A stretch of DNA of 64,000 bases from CAZRQL01 sp964602415 (GTDB taxonomy: Bacteria; Bacteroidota; Bacteroidia; Cytophagales; Flammeovirgaceae): assembly GCA_964602415.1 (NCBI GenBank), contig CAZRQL010000018.1, positions 1 through 64,000 on the forward strand. The letters are read 5' to 3'. The notes under the pieces are model-generated. The model saw nothing but the letters and a program-made list of their open reading frames with translations. It was not told the origin of the DNA and did not search any database. Position numbers and translations under genes: made by a program. Within the stretch, counting starts at the first letter, position 1, and the number at the start of each line of letters is the position of its first letter. This document shows, piece by piece, positions 49,863 to 57,623 of this stretch.

Positions 49863-51833
49863 TTATTTGGAGGCAACTGCTTTTCTACCTACGTGGAAAC
49901 TGATTGGTAGAGAGCTTCCTGCCGGAGATACCCGAACATACCCTTGCATTTCTTGGTGCAACGCACTGCAAAAATCGGTGCAATACATAGGGAATATACC
50001 CACTCTATCGGGAATCCATTTTAGTGTGGTGGTTTCTCCGGGCATGATAAGCAGTTCTCCATTATTGGCTCCTTTGATACCAAAGCCATGCGGTACATCC
50101 CAATCTTGCTCCAGATTGGTAACGTGGAAATACACTTCATCACCCAATTTTACGCCTTCAATATTATCGGGTGCAAAGTGCGAGCGAACAGAGGTCATGT
50201 ACACATGCACCTTATTGCCTTCGCGTATTACTTTTGCTTCGCCTTCTCCTTTGGCGGCATAGGGGTGTTTATTGTCTTCTATTTTGTAAATCTTCAACTG
50301 GCCGTTGTTTCTGATTAAATCTGCAGGGGCTGCATTGGCATAGTGTGGCTCTCCTATGGTTGGGAAATCCAAAATCATCTGCATTTTTTCCCCGCTGATA
50401 TCGTATATCTGCGCACTTTGGGTCAATTCTGGGCCTGTTGGCAGGTAACGGTCTTTAGTGATTTTGTTGTATGCAATCAAATATTGCCCAAAAGGCTTGG
50501 CTGTGTTGCCCCCGGGAATACACAAATGTCCTACGGAATAAAATGTAGGCACTCTGTCAACCACTGTCAAATCTTTAATATTCCATTTGACAACTTCAGA
50601 AGAAACAAACATAGAAGTGTAGGCATAGCCCTTTCCATCAAATTCAGTATGCAAGGGGCCTAAGCCGGGCTTTTTAACTTCGCCATACAAAACTGACTCG
50701 TATTTGAGTACCGGAATTCCGTAATAATCCCCATCAAAATCTTGATTGGCAATAGATTTTTGTATTTTATCATAGCTAAATACAGGGATGAGTGCCGCCA
50801 ATTTGCCGCTGCCGACTATGTATTCGCCTGTGGGATCTACATCGCAGCCGTGAGGAGACTTGGGGCAGGGCATGAAATAGCATATATCTTTGAACTCCGC
50901 AATATCCAATACAGTAACCTCTTCTTTGATGGTAGAAGTGGCTGTGTGCGTTTCTTCATTGTAAATATTGTGTGCGTAGCGAACTTTTTGCTTCTTGCCC
51001 TTGCCGGCTTTGATGTACTCTTCGGCTTTTTTCCAATTTACCGCCATAATAAAGTCCTTATCTCTTTGCGAAGCGTTTACCTCCAACAAAGTATTTGCCT
51101 GTTCTGTGTTGTAGCAGCTAAAAAAGAACCATCCGTGCGATTTTCCTTTTCCGCTACGCGCCAAATCAAAATTTACCCCGGGGGTTTTCAATTGGAAAGC
51201 CAAATTCATTTCACCAGTTTTTTTGTCAATACTTATGAAACTAATGTGGCCTTTAAAATTCTCTTTGTAGGTATCAATAGGCACATCTCCATTGGCATCA
51301 TCTGAAGGAACGCTAAAACGTGTGCTTGCCACAATGTACTCTGTGTTTTCTGTGCCGTAAGGCGAACTGTGGTTGCCTGCGCTGTTGGGTAGCTCCATAA
51401 TTTCGGCAGTACGGAAAGTTTTCAGATCGACCCTTGCGACTCGAGGGGTGTTATTGCCATTGCCAAAAGCCCATCGGCCATCTACTTCGCCTGCTGTCTG
51501 TGAGAGTTCGATATGGTGCAAATCATCCCAGGGTACAAAGCCGTGCGAAGTGTTGAGCATGGGCTTGGTTTCTTCGCTGTAGCCCCAACCTTTCTCAGGA
51601 TCAACCGAAAAGACAGGAATCACCCGAAACAACCTTCCACTGGGCAGACCGTACACACTCATCTGGCCACTAAATCCGCCTGAAACAAAATTGTAAAACT
51701 TGTCATAGCTCCCCGGTGGCACGTAAGCCTTTGAAGCAGCATCTCCGCTTATGGCGTTGCCCGCATTTTTGGGCTTACATGATACCACGATAAGCACCGT
51801 AAACAATACAATTAAAAAATTTATCTTTTTCAT
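49863..51833 (-). CDS. nosZ: Nitrous-oxide reductase, clade II (Sec-type)
   Basis: 656 residues. The signal is Sec-type and ends in a lipobox (LIVVSC, Cys19), not the Tat signal of clade I enzymes. The seven-bladed propeller has the CuZ histidine pair in DDLHHIELS (103-111), others in NHSSPYGTEN, PHGCDVDPTGEYI, GPLHTEFDGKGY and GEPHYANA. The C-terminal cupredoxin ends with the CuA site YCTDFCSALHQEMQGYVRV (Cys, Cys, His, Met). It reduces N2O to N2 in the periplasm. Preceded by its likely electron donor cytochrome. Confidence 0.96.
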   Translation of the reverse strand: MKKINFLIVLFTVLIVVSCKPKNAGNAISGDAASKAYVPPGSYDKFYNFVSGGFSGQMSVYGLPSGRLFRVIPVFSVDPEKGWGYSEETKPMLNTSHGFVPWDDLHHIELSQTAGEVDGRWAFGNGNNTPRVARVDLKTFRTAEIMELPNSAGNHSSPYGTENTEYIVASTRFSVPSDDANGDVPIDTYKENFKGHISFISIDKKTGEMNLAFQLKTPGVNFDLARSGKGKSHGWFFFSCYNTEQANTLLEVNASQRDKDFIMAVNWKKAEEYIKAGKGKKQKVRYAHNIYNEETHTATSTIKEEVTVLDIAEFKDICYFMPCPKSPHGCDVDPTGEYIVGSGKLAALIPVFSYDKIQKSIANQDFDGDYYGIPVLKYESVLYGEVKKPGLGPLHTEFDGKGYAYTSMFVSSEVVKWNIKDLTVVDRVPTFYSVGHLCIPGGNTAKPFGQYLIAYNKITKDRYLPTGPELTQSAQIYDISGEKMQMILDFPTIGEPHYANAAPADLIRNNGQLKIYKIEDNKHPYAAKGEGEAKVIREGNKVHVYMTSVRSHFAPDNIEGVKLGDEVYFHVTNLEQDWDVPHGFGIKGANNGELLIMPGETTTLKWIPDRVGIFPMYCTDFCSALHQEMQGYVRVSPAGSSLPISFHVGRKAVASK

Positions 51834-51856
51834 AATTAATTATAATTACCTTTTAA

Positions 51857-52339
51857 TTATTTAACTCCATCATTTTTGCGCATAAACTCCAGTATGCTTC
51901 TGGCTTCATCATCAACAAGGTTTTGATTGGGCATCCGCACAAGACAAAGCTCCAACTGGGCTTGCAACTCAGGGTCTTTATCAATCATCGGGTTGGGATT
52001 GGTGATAAAATTCATCAGCCAGTAAGGCGTTCTTCTTTCAGTTACGCCTTTCCAGCCCGGACCGACCAAACGCTCATCTGTGAGTTTATGACAAGAAATA
52101 CATTTAGTGCCCGAAACAGCCTCTCCTTTAGATGCCATTGCTTCGTCCAATGCACCCAATACAAGATTGTCAGCCGAAAATTTACCTTCCCCACGACTGG
52201 GATCGTAGCTGCTAACATCTTTTCCGGCACTTTTTGAAACATCCGTTGAACCGTTGTTTCCTTGATTTTTAGTTCCTCCGCCGCAGGAGGTTACTATAAT
52301 GATGAAAGCAGTTATGACTGCATAAAATGTGTTGTTCAT
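51857..52339 (-). CDS. Monoheme cytochrome c lipoprotein of the nos operon
   Basis: 160 residues. A signal ends in the lipobox VTSC (Cys19) with a Gly/Asn/Ser linker after it. One heme c site, CISCHKLTDERLVGPGWKGV, and an axial Met in VRMPNQN make a class I cytochrome c. It is the first gene of the nos operon, 23 bases from nosZ, and most likely passes electrons from the quinol pool (through alternative complex III or another oxidoreductase) to NosZ. Comparable to the NosC-type cytochromes of clade II clusters. Confidence 0.88.
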   Translation of the reverse strand: MNNTFYAVITAFIIIVTSCGGGTKNQGNNGSTDVSKSAGKDVSSYDPSRGEGKFSADNLVLGALDEAMASKGEAVSGTKCISCHKLTDERLVGPGWKGVTERRTPYWLMNFITNPNPMIDKDPELQAQLELCLVRMPNQNLVDDEARSILEFMRKNDGVK

Positions 52340-52359
52340 TTAAGTGTATTTAAGCACTA

Positions 52360-52403
52360 CAAAGGAACTGATATTAAAAAAATTGATTTATGACTGCAAT
52401 CAT
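52360..52403 (-). promoter_or_regulatory. Dnr/Fnr-type box and -7 element of the nos operon
   Basis: On the minus strand ATGAT-TGCA-GTCAT (52403-52390) is an Fnr-type palindrome with one mismatch. TTCCTTTG (52367-52360), seven of eight to TAnnTTTG, follows. The predicted start near 52355 puts the box centre (52396.5) at about -41.5, the class II activator position. The gap 52404-52556 between the divergent promoters is AT-rich with nothing else seen. Confidence 0.68.
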
Positions 52404-52556
52404 AAAATTGGTTTTATTTATCTATAAAAATTTGAAAAATATTTAAACTGAATGTATAAAAATTATGTTGCGTAACCGATTAAAATTATCACATCTTAAT
52501 AAAAAATGACATAACAAAATTTTAAAATATACCAAAAGAAACTTTTAAATAAAAAA

Positions 52557-52570
52557 ATGATTTTTATCAT
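52557..52570 (+). promoter_or_regulatory. Perfect Dnr/Fnr-type box ATGATTTTTATCAT
   Basis: ATGAT-TTTT-ATCAT is an exact palindrome of the TGAT-N4-ATCA class. A poor -7 (TTTTTTTG, 52597-52604) lies downstream, so the box centre is about 46 bases from the likely start. It suggests autoregulation of the regulator gene that starts at 52638. Confidence 0.65.
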
Positions 52571-52637
52571 AAAAAAAATAAAATTAAAAAAATAGTTTTT
52601 TTTGATAAAAAACTATAGCTTGGAAAGAAAATATTGT

Positions 52638-53231
52638 ATGTTTATTGATATAAGTTTGCTTAACGAACACGCTGGAATTGAAAAAAAATATAAAAAGGGG
52701 GAGCGAATATTTGTCGAAGGCGACCAACCCCGCTATTATCATCAAATCATTGATGGTGTGGTAAAAATGTTTAACATTAACTCTGAAGGTAGAGAGTTTA
52801 CGCAGGGTATATTCTATGAGGGTGAAAGTTTCGGAGAGCCGCCGGTTTTTTTAAATAGCCCTTATCCGGCTACGGCTGAAGCCCTCCAAAACGCTACAAT
52901 CCTAAGAGTCCCGAAAGAGTCATTCTTAAAACTTTTGGATGAGTCCCCGCAACTGCAAAATAAAATGATACTACTTTTGGCAAACCGTACATATTGTAAG
53001 GCTATTGCAGCTAAAATAATTGTCAACAGCGACCCTGAAACCCGTATATTATCTTTTTTAAATTACTACAAATTAAGATATAAGTTGGGAGAGAAAAAAG
53101 TGTTGATTCCTATGACTCGGCAGCAAATAGCCAACCACACCGCTCTTAGAGTAGAAACAACCATCAGAACCTTAATAAAGTTAAAAAATAAAGGTAAATT
53201 AGAAATAATTGATCGAAAATTATATTATTGA
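52638..53231 (+). CDS. Dnr-type Crp/Fnr-family regulator of the nos island
   Basis: About 197 residues. Cyclic-nucleotide-like sensor fold: KGERIFVEGDQPRYYHQIID, EGREFTQGIFYEGESFGEP and PYPATAEALQNATILRV. Only one cysteine (TYCKA) is present, so it cannot bind an oxygen-sensing [4Fe-4S] cluster as Fnr does; a heme-based NO sensor of the Dnr type is more likely. The helix-turn-helix TRQQIANHTALRVETTIRTL has E and R in the positions that read TGA in Fnr, matching the TGAT-N4-ATCA boxes here. The ATG at 52638 is preferred to a TTG twelve codons up. Ends two bases before the next gene. Confidence 0.85.
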   Translation: MFIDISLLNEHAGIEKKYKKGERIFVEGDQPRYYHQIIDGVVKMFNINSEGREFTQGIFYEGESFGEPPVFLNSPYPATAEALQNATILRVPKESFLKLLDESPQLQNKMILLLANRTYCKAIAAKIIVNSDPETRILSFLNYYKLRYKLGEKKVLIPMTRQQIANHTALRVETTIRTLIKLKNKGKLEIIDRKLYY

Positions 53232-53232
53232 T

Positions 53233-54450
53233 ATGGAAAAACAGGTATTGAGAAAATGGATGGTTCTATCCTTTTTTAGCCTCTTCTTGGTTGCTTTATT
53301 GGGGGTATTGATGCGTTACAAAATCGGCTTTTCCTTGCCGCTTCTCAACCAAAAAAACTTACAACATGCCCACTCTCACTTTGCATTTGGGGGATGGATT
53401 ACGCAAACCTTATTTTTATTTTTATTACATAGTCTTGGTGATAAAATTGATAAAAAAAGAATTAGGCTATACAACTACTTATTGATGACAAACTGGATGA
53501 TTGCATTGGGTATGCTTGTTGCCTTTGCCGTACAAGGGTATGCCTTTTATTCTATTCTTTTTTCAAGTTTATCGATTGTTATCTCCTTTGTATTTGCCAG
53601 ATTATTTTGGAAAGATGCAAAACACCATCCCAATAAAGTTGGGATTGAATGGTTTAGATATTCTTTAATCTTCATGGTGATTTCGACCCTGGGCACTTTA
53701 TCGCTTATGTATATGATGGTGTCCAAAAGCCTTGAGCAGCACACCTATTTGGCATCTGTATATTGGTATTTGCATTTCCAATACAACGGTTGGTTTTTCT
53801 TTGCCTGCATGGGGCTGCTATTTAGTCATTTTGGCAATTTACACAGTTATTTTACTGCCAATCGTTTGGCATTACGATTGCTGGCTGTTAGCTGCTTGCC
53901 TGCTTATGGATTATCGGTATTGTGGTTGGATTTGCCAATATGGATTGTAATAGTTATTGCTATTGCTGCATCAGTCCAAGCGATGGGGTGGTTCTTATTG
54001 CTATTTGATGGATACAAGTCAAAAGTTATCAAATCAGAAAATATCACACCACCCATAAAATGGCTATTGATTATCATAATAGCAGCCGGTAGCGTTAAGT
54101 TTGGGTTACAACTCGCCTCGACAGTGCCGGCGGTTAGTCAATTAGCCTTTGGTTTCAGACCAATTGTCATTGCGTACCTGCATTTGGTACTATTGGCTTT
54201 TATCAGTTTGTTGCTTATCGCCTACTCTTTTATGACAGAAATCGCCAAAATGAATAAAACCGCTTTTATTGGTATCGTTATTTTTGTTGTTGGCATTCTG
54301 TTCAATGAATTGTTGTTGGGTTTGCAAGGTGTTTTATCGTTGAGCTATATTGTTGTGCCACATATCAATTTATTTTTATTTTTGGCTTCCTTGTTGCTCA
54401 TTGTGGGAAGTATAATTTTATTAATCTCCCAATTATCATCAAAATACTAA
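53233..54450 (+). CDS. Heme-copper-oxidase-like membrane protein
   Basis: About 405 residues with about twelve membrane helices. The first helix pair carries NLQHAHSHFAFGGWITQTLF, close to the low-spin-heme ligand block of oxidase/NO-reductase subunit I. Further His-bearing helices are YWYLHFQYNGWFFFA, VIAYLHLVLLAF and VVPHINLFLFLA. The CuB cluster motif of true oxidases (HPEVY and HH pair) is not seen, so it is not a standard oxidase or qNor. It may bind heme and act in nitrogen-oxide handling. Directly behind the regulator gene and probably in the same transcript. Confidence 0.65.
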   Translation: MEKQVLRKWMVLSFFSLFLVALLGVLMRYKIGFSLPLLNQKNLQHAHSHFAFGGWITQTLFLFLLHSLGDKIDKKRIRLYNYLLMTNWMIALGMLVAFAVQGYAFYSILFSSLSIVISFVFARLFWKDAKHHPNKVGIEWFRYSLIFMVISTLGTLSLMYMMVSKSLEQHTYLASVYWYLHFQYNGWFFFACMGLLFSHFGNLHSYFTANRLALRLLAVSCLPAYGLSVLWLDLPIWIVIVIAIAASVQAMGWFLLLFDGYKSKVIKSENITPPIKWLLIIIIAAGSVKFGLQLASTVPAVSQLAFGFRPIVIAYLHLVLLAFISLLLIAYSFMTEIAKMNKTAFIGIVIFVVGILFNELLLGLQGVLSLSYIVVPHINLFLFLASLLLIVGSIILLISQLSSKY

Positions 54451-54471
54451 AAAACTAAATTCCTGTTTTTG

Positions 54472-54515
54472 TGATTGGAATCATAAAAAAATAGCATATC
54501 CTGTTTCTATATTTG
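54472..54515 (+). promoter_or_regulatory. Dnr/Fnr-type box plus -7 element of the fasciclin gene
   Basis: TGAT-TGGA-ATCA (54472-54483) is a perfect palindrome, and TATATTTG (54508-54515) is an exact -7 element. The start is predicted near 54520, so the box centre is at about -42. This is the best-formed of the three sites. Confidence 0.78.
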
Positions 54516-54526
54516 TTTTAAATTTT

Positions 54527-55081
54527 ATGGAAATGAAAAAAACACTTACTTTATTATCCTTATCAATATTGTTGGTTGCGGGTTGCAATCAATCCAATGA
54601 ATCCTCAAACTCATCAACCGCTAACGATGCCGTACCTCTAACAGGCCAGTCGGGCGTGAAAGACGATGTTTCAAAGCCAAATATTGTTCAAGTCGCTGTT
54701 GGTAGTAAAGACCATACGACCTTGGTGACGGCTGTAAAAGCTGCGGGCTTGGTAGATGCCTTGAGCAATGCAGGGCCGTTTACCGTATTTGCGCCCACCA
54801 ACGCAGCTTTTGAAAAATTACCTGCCGGAACGGTGGAAAGTTTGTTAAAACCAGAGAAAAAAGGGGATTTAGAGAATATCCTTGGTTATCACACGTATGT
54901 GGGTGTTTTAGATGGCGTGTTGCTTCAGGATGGAGCGGAGTACGATATGGTGTACGGTGGCAAGGTAATGATTTCAAAATCAGGAGAAAAAACCTTAGTA
55001 AATGGCACTGAAATTTTAGGAACTGTTAAAACTTCAAATGGAGTGATTCACGTGATTGGGGATGTGTTGCTACCCAAATAA
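54527..55081 (+). CDS. Fasciclin-domain lipoprotein
   Basis: 184 residues. Lipobox LLVAGC (Cys20), a Ser/Asn-rich linker to about 50, then one FAS1 domain: TTLVTAVKAAGLVDALSNAG, PFTVFAPTNAAFEKLPAGTV, ILGYHTYVGVLDG and NGVIHVIGDVLLP. FAS1 domains bind surfaces, proteins or small ligands. Encoded beyond the heme-copper-like gene but with its own Dnr-type promoter, so it is probably made under N2O/NO conditions. Similar lipoproteins neighbour nos genes in other Bacteroidota; function unknown. ATG at 54527 or 54533. Confidence 0.88.
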   Translation: MEMKKTLTLLSLSILLVAGCNQSNESSNSSTANDAVPLTGQSGVKDDVSKPNIVQVAVGSKDHTTLVTAVKAAGLVDALSNAGPFTVFAPTNAAFEKLPAGTVESLLKPEKKGDLENILGYHTYVGVLDGVLLQDGAEYDMVYGGKVMISKSGEKTLVNGTEILGTVKTSNGVIHVIGDVLLPK

Positions 55082-55142
55082 AAGGGCATTTAAATGGCAA
55101 TTTGATTGCTTTCGATAATACAAAATAACTCTTTAAACTCTT

Positions 55143-55186
55143 AATGTCTTTTGGAATAAGCAAAATCCGAAAGACATTTATCTTTG
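55143..55186 (+). promoter_or_regulatory. Inverted repeat followed by a -7 element, no gene downstream
   Basis: AATGTCTTTTGG (55143-55154) and CCGAAAGACATT (55167-55178) are inverted arms with one mismatch. TATCTTTG (55179-55186), an exact TAnnTTTG, follows at once. No reading frame or terminator is evident in the next 250 bases, so this is either a promoter left from a lost gene, the start of a small RNA, or chance. The remainder of the 370-base gap to 55451 holds repeat copy B and nothing else recognised. Confidence 0.4.
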
Positions 55187-55304
55187 TGAGGTCTAATACT
55201 TTTTTGCACTATATTTTACTACGGAGTGTAAAACTATTTGATAATTTATTCCGAATTAAGCAATAGGTAGAAACCGTATTTAAGGCTTAAATTATTGAGA
55301 ATAA

Positions 55305-55424
55305 GCTATCCATCCGATTAGGGATGGGAAAAGCCCGGACTATACAATATATGATGCCTACGGCATCGGGCGTATTTATTACGAGTTAAAGATTAGAAAA
55401 ATTTCTATTACGTAATCCGCGTTA
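55305..55424 (-). repeat. Dispersed repeat made of short hairpins, copy B
   Basis: Read on the minus strand it opens CGCGGATTACGTAATAGAAA then TTTTTCTAAT, matching copy A at 40668-40697 in 27 of 30 bases. It continues with the perfect hairpin GATGCC-GTA-GGCATC and the shared TAGGCATCATAT, then CCATCC-CTAATC-GGATGG. The hairpin with a three-base loop is the common module; the rest differs. Confidence 0.6.
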
Positions 55425-55451
55425 AAATATATTTACAATCACTAATTTTAG

Positions 55452-57542
55452 CTATTCATCGCTCTCTTCGACAGGGGTGTCTTCTTTTTCTTTTTCAGGC
55501 TCTTCGTACTCGTCCACTCGATAGATTTTAAACTCTACCCTACGGTTTTTGCGTTTGTCTGCATCGGTTTTTTCTACTTTGATGAGCGGTTGAGAACTGC
55601 CTTTTCCTTCGATTTTGATTCGGCTCTCGTCAATTCCTCCTACGGTTACGATGTAGTTCTTGATGGCCTGCGCGCGCAAAAGTGATAGTTTTTGGTTGGC
55701 TTCGGCTGAACCGTCTGAATCGGTGTGTCCGGTTATCTTAAGATTAAACTGTCCTCTCATTTGTAAAAAATCTATCACCAAATGCAGGTTATTTTCCATC
55801 TCGGGCAAAACTTCATAACTATTGGGCTTAAAATCAATGGATTCAAAAGTAATGACGCTGTTTACACTGGTGGCAGGCACTTGCACCTCCATAGACCCGT
55901 CCACATAAAAAAGCTCCTCGATTTTAAAAAAATTGTCTCCTTCTACCACCAAAAGATACTGTTTGTGATTGATAAGGTCAAAGTAAAACTTGCCCTCAGA
56001 ATCAATCATTTTGGGCATAATTTCTATGCCATCGTACACATCAATCACCGTTACCCGCCCTCTGAACACTTCGCCCGTTCTGGGCTCCACCACCTGACCT
56101 GTAAATCTGACAGTTGCGTTGGGTTGTGCTTCCATCGGCAGAGGAAAAGACATCAAATCAAGGCTTTTTCTTCTGCCAGTTTTTTGGGTTTTGGCGTAGT
56201 AAAGGAGTTTGGACTCAGAGTCTATGGTGAAATAAAACTCACTACCCGGCCCATTTACTAAGGGGCCTACGTTGTAAGGTTCTGTCCATTTTCCATCTAC
56301 ATTGTAAGATTTGTAGATGTCAAAGTCTCCGAAGTTTATCAAGTGACCATTTGAGCTAAAATACAGTACCTCATATTTGGGGTGCGGGAAAGGACTTACC
56401 TCACTGGCTCGGGTGTTGATGATAGGGCCGATATTTTGGGCTTTGCCCCATTTGCCCGTTGATTGGTCTTTGACACAAAAGTAAATATCTGTGCCTCCAA
56501 AACCGCCTACCCTGGAAGATGCAAAGTACAACGTGTCTTCGTTTTTTGACAGCGCAGGGTGCGATTCCCATGCCGAAGAGTTGATATGTTTGCCCAGATT
56601 TTGGGCTTTGCCCCATTTGCCGTCCTCTCTCAAATAAGACACATACAAATCGCAGTCGCCCATGCCATCCGGTGCAAAGCAGCGAGCAAAAAATAAAGTT
56701 TGTCCATCTCTTGACATGCAGGGCGAGCCTTCGTTGTAGTTTGTGTTGATATCATCCAATGGTTGGGCAGCCGTCCAATCGCCATAGCTGTCTTTTCGAG
56801 CAATAAATATGTCTTCGTTTACCCATCGCGGCTTTACGTCTCGGAGTATGGTGGCCGAATCTTGGTTTCTGTCGGAGCTGAAAAGCATGATATCGTCATT
56901 TTCCCCTGCTACGCTTATCCCATAATCATCGAAAGGTGAATTAATTTCCTCGCCCAGATCAGTGAGTACCTTTCGGGGCGGGCGCAGGGTGTCAATGAGC
57001 TTGCGCTTTTCTACCATTTCATAGTAGTATTCCAAATCTGTATAGAGCGGCTTCTCAAATCTAACCAAAGAATCGTAGTGTCTAAAAGCCTGTTGCAGAG
57101 AAGTTTGATGATCCAACATGGAATTGGTAGCACCTCTAAAATGCTTGAATATCAAGCGATACATTTCCTTGGCCAGCTTAAGGTTGTTGTTGTATTCTGC
57201 CAGCCTTGCCAGTTTCCATATCAAATCCAGATCTTTTACAAAATTTATGGGGCCAAACTGGGCAATATAAACAGTGAGAAGGTATTGCATTTCTTTCCAC
57301 TGCTTATTTTTTCTGAAACGTTCAATTTCAGCCAGTTTTGATTCATTCCTGTAGTAGGAATTAACGTTGATAAAATCAAACGGTATCTCGGGTAAGGTAA
57401 GAAGAGAGGATGTGTCGGTGGCGTTGAGTTTTTTGAGTAGAAGCGAGGTTTGCTTCTTCCTATCTTTTTCCGGCGCCTGCGCCCAAGAAAACGCTGAACT
57501 CAAAAGAGTTATTAACAAAAAAAGTAAACCTAAAGTTTTCAT
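55452..57542 (-). CDS. PorE-like OmpA-family protein (type IX secretion associated)
   Basis: About 696 residues with signal peptide KTLGLLFLLITLLSSAFSWA. Domains in order: an N-terminal TPR-like helical part (about 55-180), a WD40-like PD40 beta-propeller (about 200-455: SPCMSRDGQTLFFARCFA, ESHPALSKNEDTLYFASSRV, SEVSPFPHPKYEVLYFSSNG), a carboxypeptidase-regulatory-like sandwich (VRFTGQVVEPRTGEVFRG), and an OmpA C-terminal domain (LKITGHTDSDGSAEANQKLS) that binds peptidoglycan. This TPR-PD40-CRD-OmpA order is that of PorE, which anchors the type IX system to the cell wall. Downstream of ftsZ with 81 bases between. Confidence 0.82.
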   Translation of the reverse strand: MKTLGLLFLLITLLSSAFSWAQAPEKDRKKQTSLLLKKLNATDTSSLLTLPEIPFDFINVNSYYRNESKLAEIERFRKNKQWKEMQYLLTVYIAQFGPINFVKDLDLIWKLARLAEYNNNLKLAKEMYRLIFKHFRGATNSMLDHQTSLQQAFRHYDSLVRFEKPLYTDLEYYYEMVEKRKLIDTLRPPRKVLTDLGEEINSPFDDYGISVAGENDDIMLFSSDRNQDSATILRDVKPRWVNEDIFIARKDSYGDWTAAQPLDDINTNYNEGSPCMSRDGQTLFFARCFAPDGMGDCDLYVSYLREDGKWGKAQNLGKHINSSAWESHPALSKNEDTLYFASSRVGGFGGTDIYFCVKDQSTGKWGKAQNIGPIINTRASEVSPFPHPKYEVLYFSSNGHLINFGDFDIYKSYNVDGKWTEPYNVGPLVNGPGSEFYFTIDSESKLLYYAKTQKTGRRKSLDLMSFPLPMEAQPNATVRFTGQVVEPRTGEVFRGRVTVIDVYDGIEIMPKMIDSEGKFYFDLINHKQYLLVVEGDNFFKIEELFYVDGSMEVQVPATSVNSVITFESIDFKPNSYEVLPEMENNLHLVIDFLQMRGQFNLKITGHTDSDGSAEANQKLSLLRAQAIKNYIVTVGGIDESRIKIEGKGSSQPLIKVEKTDADKRKNRRVEFKIYRVDEYEEPEKEKEDTPVEESDE

Positions 57543-57623
57543 CTTGCTACATTCAACATCCAAAGTTAAACGAAGCAAGTATGTAAATTTAGGTTTGAAA
57601 ATTAAGAAATTAATAATAATTCT

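Noticed and set aside
53233..54450. Annotation as quinol NO reductase or NnrS
   Set aside because: It is far shorter than qNor, lacks the CuB/FeB histidine block, and the NnrS motifs are not seen; only a general heme-copper-oxidase likeness is supportable.
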